DNA of 64,000 bases from Puniceicoccaceae bacterium (GTDB lineage: Bacteria > Verrucomicrobiota > Verrucomicrobiia > Opitutales > Coraliomargaritaceae), in the NCBI GenBank assembly GCA_002729725.1, contig PBYS01000117.1:85988-149987 (forward strand), written 5' to 3'. The notes under the pieces were generated by a model. That model searched no databases. It saw nothing but the letters and a program-made list of their open reading frames with translations, and was not told the origin of the DNA. This document shows, piece by piece, positions 56,861-64,000 of this stretch (position 1 is its first letter; every line of letters begins with the position of its first letter). The translations under genes and the position numbers were made by a program.

Positions 56861-56911
56861 TACGCCGGGACAGGCTTCGTTTGCCGGAACAAGTTCCGGA
56901 CGAAGCCTGGT
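56861..56911. repeat. 51-bp palindromic repeat, copy 2, abutting tRNA-Leu
   Basis: Exact duplicate of copy 1, 136 bp downstream and in the same orientation. Its last bases (CCTGGT) include the complement of the CCA end of the adjacent minus-strand tRNA-Leu, so the repeat touches the tRNA 3' end exactly. It may also act as the terminator of that tRNA. Confidence 0.85.
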
Positions 56912-56994
56912 AGCTAGGGCGGGGCTCGAACCCGCACGCCCTTTCGGGCAAGGGATTTTAAGTCCCCAGCGTCTGCCAATTCCGCCACCCAGCC
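56908..56994 (-). tRNA. tRNA-Leu (anticodon TAA)
   Basis: On the minus strand: acceptor GGCTGGG pairs with CCTAGCT (two G-U pairs), followed by A and an encoded CCA. The anticodon loop is CTTAAAA with anticodon TAA, there is a long variable arm (CCCTTGCCCGAAAGGGCG region), and the T-arm is GCGGGTTCGAGCCCCGC. The long variable arm confirms class II. About 87 nt with CCA. Confidence 0.95.
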
Positions 56995-57202
56995 AGATGT
57001 GTTTTTCGGCAATGAAGCAGGGAAAAAAGAGGTCTATTGCGTGCATTGCAAGTTTCTTTCCACAGGATTTTAGCCTTGCGCGTATTTTAGTTCTCTCTAC
57101 CTTCCCGCGTTCCTTTGCGACGGTTGGGACTGTCGGTTTCGCCTTTGGGCGGAATGAATCACCAAACAATAACCATAAACCAACTGCCGCTCCGGCGCGC
57201 AG

Positions 57203-57208
57203 TATAAT
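57203..57208 (+). promoter_or_regulatory. TATAAT hexamer just upstream of rpsA
   Basis: A perfect -10 consensus lies 12 bp before the rpsA ATG, with no good -35 at the right distance. If used, transcription would start about 5-7 nt before the ATG, giving an almost leaderless mRNA. No Shine-Dalgarno sequence is present. Confidence 0.4.
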
Positions 57209-57220
57209 ACATACAGTAAT

Positions 57221-58879
<1,659 letters not shown>

Positions 58880-58905
58880 ACTTCGTTTACTCGAACCATT
58901 CTACG

Positions 58906-58937
58906 AAAGCCCCGCTTGCAAGAGCGGGGCTTTTTTA
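58906..58937 (+). terminator. Terminator of rpsA
   Basis: AAAGCCCCGC-TTGCAA-GAGCGGGGCTTTTTT hairpin, about 27 bp after the rpsA stop, with a GC-rich stem and a clean T-run. Confidence 0.93.
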
Positions 58938-59081
58938 TGCGTCGTCACGCCATACTGTGGTGTGCGTTGCGTTGGCGCACATCTAGAATTTAAGCCCAAA
59001 AATCACAGTTACTCGCTGTGATGTTCTCTTTTTCGCGTTGACCCCGCCCACACAGTCACGAATCTAAGGCATTTACTAATT

Positions 59082-59156
59082 GCTCCCGTAGTTCAATGGA
59101 TAGAGCGGCGGTCTCCGAAGCCGCAAATTTGAGTTCGAATCTCAACGGGAGCACCA
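59082..59156 (+). tRNA. tRNA-Arg (anticodon CCG)
   Basis: Acceptor GCTCCCG pairs with CGGGAGC, then A and encoded CCA. The anticodon stem GCGGT/GCCGC has loop CTCCGAA, anticodon CCG, and the T-arm is TTGAG-TTCGAAT-CTCAA. About 75 nt with CCA. It lies at the left edge of the accessory island and is a plausible integration site. Confidence 0.95.
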
Positions 59157-59814
59157 TTCTTAAGTTGCTTATTATTAGCAACATGTGAGTTTAATAATGG
59201 TCTGTCGGTAAGGGTTGTGTTTTTTGAGATTTGTCCAAAAAATGCCCGATTTGGACAAGTTTGGTCACACTTTGGGCACACTTTAGTCATCCTCTAGGTG
59301 GCAAAGCTCTAAATTTGAGTGCTTCTGTGAATCAAGGGGGCTTCAGCTTTTCGGATTTGAGTTCGATTATGCCCTAGAAGAGTGAACTTGCTTGGATCTA
59401 TCGGCTGTCGTTTGCGTCGAGTTTGGCCATAATCACTTCAAATGTGAGGGCAGCCAGATCACATTGTGCTCGCCGGATGAGTCGCAAGTGCAGCATCTCG
59501 TAGAGTAGATGACTTTCGGGGCAGAGTAGGCGGTCGCACCCGGTGAGGGCACATTGGACACCTTCCTCGCTGGAGCATTAGCAATGGCCTCAGTGCGTCT
59601 GGGTTCAACCAGCAGGCTCTGATTGGTGCGATGTGAGCGCGGATTCGGCTCTACGTCGCCATTATGCCCCCCCCCACACCCTCAGGCGACCGCAAGAGGG
59701 ACGAGGGAAACGCGTTGGAAAGATTAAACTCCTATCTCTTGTTGAATGGCCCCCCTATGTGTTTGGAGTCCCAAGCCAGAAAAAAATGGGGGGATTTTTT
59801 GAGTTTGGAAAACG
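59157..59814. other. Decayed region between tRNA-Arg and the island genes
   Basis: About 660 bp with no convincing intact gene. It contains two short partial copies of the tRNA-Arg T-arm sequence (AAATTTGAGT at 59311-59320 and ATTTGAGTTCGA at 59355-59366), a possible coding remnant on the minus strand, and several homopolymer tracts (poly-C near 59660, A7, G6 and T6 near 59780-59800). This is typical of a scarred island boundary. Confidence 0.5.
59398..59574 (-). pseudogene. Possible Cys-rich gene remnant
   Basis: An open stretch of about 59 codons on the minus strand without a start codon at its beginning, reading GVQCALTGCDRLLCPESHLL, then EMLHLRLIRRAQCDLAALTF and ending AKLDANDSR before a TAG. 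The CxxxxCxxxxC spacing and regular amphipathic composition look protein-like, but no family is recognised. It may be the tail of a lost island gene. Confidence 0.3.
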
Positions 59815-59838
59815 ATGGTTGTAGTTCATCTCGAACTA

Positions 59839-60105
59839 ATGAACCAGGTTGTAAAAACTACGGTAGAATTATTTCGGGCAATTAATGAGCCATTGGTTAA
59901 GGTGGGGGCGTTATCCCAAGCAGAACACGCGACTGCAATGCGTGCGTTGAAGATCGCTGGTAAGGCAAGATCTCGGGAGGGGCGGAAAGACAGTCGCATG
60001 TTGACACGTAAGAGTGCCGCTGAGCGTTTGGAGATTTGCAAGGCGACGGTGAGTTCTAGTCTTCTGGTAATGCCACTCCAGTTCTCAAATCAACAATTCG
60101 GTTGA
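59839..60105 (+). pseudogene. Truncated helix-turn-helix (excisionase-like) gene
   Basis: Starts MNQVVKTTVELFRAINEPL and reaches RMLTRKSAAERLEICKATV, the first two helices of an excisionase/MerR-like DNA-binding domain (HTH_17 type). From about 60050 the sequence becomes the 3' end of the opposite-strand HNH gene, and the frame stops after SSSLLVMPLQFSNQQFG, which is not HTH-like. The rest of the winged domain is missing, so the gene was cut by the junction with the restriction island. Confidence 0.6.
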
Positions 60106-60943
60106 AGAGATATTTAATTGCTTCCTTTGATGCTAGAATGCCTGCGTAAAACATGGAGTCCCAATTGTTTTTCGTGCCATACTTAAGGTCACTGAATTTC
60201 AGTGTCTTAATGACTTCCCTTTTGAAGTCATTTTGCGTGAGCAGGGAGTCGGCCTCCCTAAACATTGAATTAGGCTGTGATTCTGCTTTGCGCCATAGTT
60301 TACCGAAATAATCAAGAACTCTATTCGACATGACTACTGAATCTACGTGATACCGCACTGCCTCGTAGTCGCAATCTGCTTTATTCAATAAAATTGAAAG
60401 AGATAGATCAGGAGTTTTTAAGTCACCGCCTACTGGTTGGGTAATATTTGCTCTCACTAGTCTCAACTTATAAATAGTATCAAAGTATGGATGGAAGAGT
60501 CTTTGGTTGGGGGCGCAGTTCTTTGAGTCGTTGCTTCGTGATGAATTGCACAAGCAAGTTGGAATTAAGTTTAGGCTAAAACATGCAAATTCTGGGTATT
60601 GGTCTTTGGGTAGAAAATGGTCTATAGTTCCCTTGCCCAAGCTTCCACACATCGGGCATACGTCAGGAGTAAGGTTGCCTCTCCAGTTATCAATGAAAGA
60701 TAGGGTGGATATTTTATTTCGATAATGGCCTATCAAACATTCCTTTAGTGCTTTGCTAAGTAACAGTGGTTTCGATAAATGGGGTGACAGCGCAGATCCT
60801 TTTGAAGTTTTGTATTTAGCATAGCTAAACATAATTCTATTGTAATTGACGCTTAGTTCTGGGTAGCTGCTCAAGCGCTTATCTGTAGCCATACTACAGA
60901 GCTTCTCAATGTCATCAATCTTCGGCGGAGTGATTGCTTTCAT
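60056..60943 (-). CDS. HNH-family nuclease (Septu PtuB-like partner)
   Basis: A 295-residue protein with an HNH/zinc motif: CPMCGSLGKGTIDHFLPKDQ, then NLIPTCLCNSSRSN. This gives the CxxC pair, a DH catalytic dyad, the Asn and a second Cys pair region. It follows an ABC-type ATPase gene by 9 bp on the same strand. ATPase plus HNH pairs of this kind form the Septu (PtuA/PtuB) anti-phage system; assignment is by architecture, not by sequence search. Last gene of the restriction operon. Confidence 0.75.
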   Translation of the reverse strand: MKAITPPKIDDIEKLCSMATDKRLSSYPELSVNYNRIMFSYAKYKTSKGSALSPHLSKPLLLSKALKECLIGHYRNKISTLSFIDNWRGNLTPDVCPMCGSLGKGTIDHFLPKDQYPEFACFSLNLIPTCLCNSSRSNDSKNCAPNQRLFHPYFDTIYKLRLVRANITQPVGGDLKTPDLSLSILLNKADCDYEAVRYHVDSVVMSNRVLDYFGKLWRKAESQPNSMFREADSLLTQNDFKREVIKTLKFSDLKYGTKNNWDSMFYAGILASKEAIKYLFNRIVDLRTGVALPED

Positions 60944-60952
60944 TATTGACCT

Positions 60953-62602
60953 CTATTTTGAAAACTCTCGCGAGAGTCTCATCCAAGCTTCGGTTGAAAT
61001 TTCGTTTTTTATTTCAGTCAAGATTCGATATGCTTTTTCATTATTGTGATTTGCCTTGCTTAGTATTGATTCATGCAATCGATGGATAACCGAATCTCCA
61101 AATACAAAGTGGGAGATCTCTCCTACGTCTGCACCAAGGGTTCTCAGTCTAGGTGTTGAGCCGTGTATGATTCCTTTCTCTGTCTCATCGAGAATAATTA
61201 CCTGAGACCTCGGGATTTCCCGGACGAAGTATGGAGAGTGTGTTGCTATAATCGCTAGCGATCCAGTCGAACTCAAAATCTCGTCGAGCAATTGAACAAA
61301 TTGAGTAATCAGATCGGGGTGTAAATGCGTTTCTGGCTCGTCGAATAAGAGCAAAGTTCCATTTTCCACGTGAAGGCATACGAGGGCTGCGAAATTGATA
61401 AAGGTTTTTTGCCCGCTGCTTAAACGAACCTTTTCCTCGTTTACGCATCTAGAGAGTTCCGCCTTTCCGTCAATAGATCCCCACCTTTCGAGTTGCTGCT
61501 GTTCTCCGCCGAACAACATTCGGAAAGCTGCGAATGAATCTTCTCCTTCGGGATGTGATTCTATCGGTGTATGACGTTTAATATGCAGTTCTCCGTCGGG
61601 CACAATTTTATTAACAACATTGATGAATCTGTTCCACCTGCTGCTGCCTTTAATTGTTTCGGTTGAACGTGCCAATTGTGTCAATGCGTCTCCAATATCT
61701 GTCTGCGTATTGTTCTTTGATCTGCCACTTAGTTGGAGACGCTTGTAATATATCCTATTGGCTCGGTGATGTCGGGGGAAGGTGCCACTCGTTTCTTCAA
61801 CGCTACTAATTGCAAGTAATCGGCTTATTTGCGGTCGGTCGCCAGAACCATCTCTAAGGTTGTCATTGTCTTTTAGAAGGGATTGCGCGATGTGGAATAA
61901 CGCTTGGCTTTTCCCTACTCCATTTTTGCCTATGATTACATTTATTTTCTGCTCGAGGTGCCGTAGCGTGTTGAATTTGAATATTAGTTCATGTTCATTT
62001 TCGAATGTCGGTAACTTGAATCTTAATTTTAGATCATTTGGTGCACTGTCGAGGCTCTCTGATTGAAGGCCCAAGAGGACTGATCCTGCGTTATGAAAAG
62101 CAAAAAAAGTTTCTGCGCTGCGCATGAAGGACAATTGAAAAGCTGTGCTTTTTATTGCCTCTGGAAACCATTTCGGATTGGGAGTAGAGCTATGCCTGAT
62201 TGCAACGACGTCATGAAGAGCTAGTAGTGTATCGGTCGCAATTTTTGGAGTTTCTTGTTTTACGATCTTTCGGTAGGCTTCGAGGTCTGGCAGTATACTG
62301 AAAAATTCAGGTAAGCGTCGTTCAGGAAGCCATCCAAATCGAGATTTTTTTAACCGAATCTTAATTGATTCAGCTTTATTTAGAAAAGATAGCAGAAAGC
62401 TTGTTGAGTCTAATCGAAAGTTCTCAACGGTATCTTTGTTTACGATAGTGAATCTAAACCTTGTCCTGATTGTAAAATCATTCCAAGTATCGTTGTCTGG
62501 AATTATAAGAATTGCTCTGTCACGATTCTTCTTTAGCGCCCGTATTAGTTCGGGAGTAGCTCGAATTGCAAAATAAACTCGGTGTCTCTTGTTCTTTTCC
62601 AT
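60953..62602 (-). CDS. ABC/RecF-type ATPase (Septu PtuA-like) with N-terminal extension
   Basis: A 549-residue protein. Residues 1 to about 205 are unlike known ATPase lobes. From about 215 it has Walker A IIGKNGVGKSQALF, an ABC signature-like RLSSGQKTFINFAAL, Walker B LLLFDEPETHLHPDL and the H-loop IIATHSPYFVRE, as in OLD/RecF/PtuA proteins. Its ATG overlaps the hsdR stop (TGATG), so it is translationally coupled to the type I restriction subunit. An HNH nuclease follows. Likely a DNA-defence ATPase. Confidence 0.82.
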   Translation of the reverse strand: MEKNKRHRVYFAIRATPELIRALKKNRDRAILIIPDNDTWNDFTIRTRFRFTIVNKDTVENFRLDSTSFLLSFLNKAESIKIRLKKSRFGWLPERRLPEFFSILPDLEAYRKIVKQETPKIATDTLLALHDVVAIRHSSTPNPKWFPEAIKSTAFQLSFMRSAETFFAFHNAGSVLLGLQSESLDSAPNDLKLRFKLPTFENEHELIFKFNTLRHLEQKINVIIGKNGVGKSQALFHIAQSLLKDNDNLRDGSGDRPQISRLLAISSVEETSGTFPRHHRANRIYYKRLQLSGRSKNNTQTDIGDALTQLARSTETIKGSSRWNRFINVVNKIVPDGELHIKRHTPIESHPEGEDSFAAFRMLFGGEQQQLERWGSIDGKAELSRCVNEEKVRLSSGQKTFINFAALVCLHVENGTLLLFDEPETHLHPDLITQFVQLLDEILSSTGSLAIIATHSPYFVREIPRSQVIILDETEKGIIHGSTPRLRTLGADVGEISHFVFGDSVIHRLHESILSKANHNNEKAYRILTEIKNEISTEAWMRLSREFSK

Positions 62603-64000
62603 CAGTTCGCCTCCCTTAACGTCCGCTGCGTCTCATTCAACGCGTCGAAGAGGTCTTCTATTAGGTTGTCCTTGCCCGCGAAGACCGCGTCGGGGCCGCC
62701 TACGTTTAAGTTGGTGAATGGTGGTTCGTAGAGCGCTTCGGGGCGCATCACGCCTTGTGCGGTGAGTTGGTCGATGATTAGCTCGATGAAGCGATTCTGC
62801 TTGGGACTTAGACTCTTGTTTTCGAGGAAGTCGGCGAAGGCTTTGATGGCAGTCGCCCGATCCATACCGACGAGCTTGCGCACGAAGTGAGGCAGGGAAG
62901 GGGATTCACTTGTTTCGAGTAATCCGTTGAGCAGGGTCTCTCCTTCGCCTTCGCCGATTTCGACTAGGACGGATTCGAGTGCTTCTAAGTCGGTGGGGGT
63001 GAGTGGCTCGTTCTGCCGTAACTTCTGAATCGCGATGTGATCACAGTGGGATTTCAAATACGCTTCCACTTTCTTTGCATATTGCGGCCCAGTCATCTTG
63101 GGCACGTTGATAGGATCTTCCATGCTGGTGCCCACGATTTCGTCTTCAAAGTTGGTGTAGACGATCGTGCGCTTTTTCTTGTCGAGGAATTGCACTAAGC
63201 CACGTAGGCGCTCCCGTAGCTCTTCCAATTGTGCTAGATCGACGCATTCCCAAAAGCTGAGTTCCTGTATGGATGCCAAGTAGGCCAGTTGCGCTTTGAC
63301 CGCTGGAATCGTGGTCTTCTCTTCCAGTAGCATTGCGATCTCCACGACACGGCTGCGTCGTGTCTCGAAGGCATTGGCTTCACCTTTGACATGTGCGAGT
63401 TGCATTCCGAGTAGAGTCATGTCGAAGATGCGGGCTTCGATTGCATCGTCTTCGATCTGGTTCGGTAGGCTGGCGACATCTCGCTCTAGTGTCTCGCGGT
63501 CGTCTTCGGTGAGGGCATTCCATTTGCCGCGATTCAGAAAGGGTTCCACTGATCCCAAATACATCCGAACGATGAAGTTGTCGCGATTCATCGAGGCCAC
63601 TTCTCCATGTAGCATATCGGCTAATTTGGCGTTTAGCGTACCCTCGGGGGTGTCACTCTTCGGATCGGTTTGCAAGTGCTTCAGTAACTGAACGCGTGAG
63701 CGGAAAATACGAGTGCCGAGCGGGACTCCACCAGTGCCTTCGATGCCGTTCGGGTTCTCCTTGAAGAATGCGAAGTTGAAGCAGAAATCGAAGATGCGGA
63801 AATCCTGCTTGTCATCGTCGGGGCCGAACAGGTCGGGGCAGAGGCGTGTGCCGCGTCCGATCATTTGCCAGAACTTGATGCGTGAGTAGACGGGCTTGAA
63901 GAAGACGAGATTTAATACTTCGGGCACGTCGATGCCGGTGTCGAGCATGTCCACCGAGATGGCGATGTGCGGGGCTTTCTCCTTTTGTGAGAAGTCGTCC
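62602..64000 (-). CDS. hsdR: Type I restriction enzyme R subunit, C-terminal part (runs off window)
   Basis: The reading continues without interruption to the right edge, so the N terminus lies outside. The visible part begins in the second helicase lobe ([18 protein letters not shown] and motif [14 protein letters not shown]), followed by the long helical C-terminal domain of EcoEI-type HsdR ([12 protein letters not shown]). HsdR translocates and cuts DNA with HsdM and HsdS. Its stop overlaps the start of the ATPase gene. hsdM and hsdS are expected upstream, beyond 64000. Confidence 0.88.
   Translation of the reverse strand, partial: DDFSQKEKAPHIAISVDMLDTGIDVPEVLNLVFFKPVYSRIKFWQMIGRGTRLCPDLFGPDDDKQDFRIFDFCFNFAFFKENPNGIEGTGGVPLGTRIFRSRVQLLKHLQTDPKSDTPEGTLNAKLADMLHGEVASMNRDNFIVRMYLGSVEPFLNRGKWNALTEDDRETLERDVASLPNQIEDDAIEARIFDMTLLGMQLAHVKGEANAFETRRSRVVEIAMLLEEKTTIPAVKAQLAYLASIQELSFWECVDLAQLEELRERLRGLVQFLDKKKRTIVYTNFEDEIVGTSMEDPINVPKMTGPQYAKKVEAYLKSHCDHIAIQKLRQNEPLTPTDLEALESVLVEIGEGEGETLLNGLLETSESPSLPHFVRKLVGMDRATAIKAFADFLENKSLSPKQNRFIELIIDQLTAQGVMRPEALYEPPFTNLNVGGPDAVFAGKDNLIEDLFDALNETQRTLREAN

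Noticed and set aside
56725..56911. CRISPR array
   Set aside because: Only two copies 136 bp apart (85 bp between them) with long palindromic structure; CRISPR spacing and copy number do not fit, and no cas gene is near.
59093..59290. Minus-strand reading containing NGAPVEIRTQ across tRNA-Arg
   Set aside because: This is the familiar spurious translation of the reverse complement of a tRNA gene; the residues come from the tRNA itself.
59640..59885. Plus-strand readings of 63 and 73 codons near the poly-C tract
   Set aside because: Low-complexity, Pro/Gly/Lys-rich translations of homopolymer-laden sequence without motifs.

Overview
The window looks like a chromosomal segment of a marine-type Verrucomicrobium, most likely the Opitutae/Puniceicoccales branch (Coraliomargarita-like). 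The evidence is family-level: a secreted protein with a VPEP C-terminal sorting tail, an atpBEFHAGDC operon whose subunit b starts with an extra signal-like segment, a NspC norspermidine decarboxylase, several hybrid histidine kinases, and translation starts that mostly lack a Shine-Dalgarno sequence. I ran no database search, so the taxonomic call is inference.

Layout. 1-7.3 kb: housekeeping genes (end of fmt, a RodZ-like protein, prmA, a PEP-CTERM protein, purN, dnaJ-grpE, a small ferredoxin, trmB). 7.4-14.4 kb: complete F1Fo ATP synthase operon with hairpins at its 5' end, between atpE and atpF, and at its 3' end. 14.5-17 kb: a degraded patch, in which an intact membrane gene with an Mpv17/PMP22-like pattern is followed by a frameshifted paralogue fused by a deletion to a headless PfkB kinase. 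17.1-20.7 kb: SGNH hydrolase, cNMP-domain histidine kinase with a small repeat-tailed membrane protein, nspC, and a truncated deaminase. 20.8-28.2 kb: TPP riboswitch and a full thiamin operon (thiC-thiS-tenI-like-thiE-thiG-thiH-thiF/rhodanese-thiD). 28.2-31.7 kb: two histidine kinases.

32.1-39.1 kb is the most unusual metabolic region. A single 1021-residue protein carries E1-alpha, E1-beta, a lipoyl domain and an E2 acyltransferase core of a 2-oxo acid dehydrogenase. A partial copper-ATPase-like membrane protein and a LysE-like exporter follow. Facing them are lipA and a LipB that is fused to a class I glutamine amidotransferase. The lipoyl-dependent enzyme and the enzymes that lipoylate it therefore sit together, and two of them are unusual fusions.

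39.1-58.9 kb: subtilase, metX-metW and a coiled-coil membrane protein, SulP transporter, inositol-phosphatase-type enzyme, aldo/keto reductase, folP, a degenerate hybrid kinase, RNase R, an unrecognised protein with a possible kinase-like catalytic loop, SRP RNA, a TPMT-like methyltransferase, an endonuclease-like protein without its active-site motif, msrA, a DUF493 protein, two identical 51-bp palindromic repeats (one touching the 3' end of tRNA-Leu), and rpsA.

59-64 kb: tRNA-Arg(CCG) followed by an accessory island. About 650 bp of decayed sequence leads to a truncated helix-turn-helix (excisionase-like) gene. That gene breaks off where a minus-strand defence operon ends. The operon contains a type I restriction subunit (hsdR, running off the window) translationally coupled to an ABC-type ATPase and an HNH nuclease, an arrangement resembling Septu (PtuA/PtuB). 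No CRISPR array, insertion sequence or rRNA was seen.
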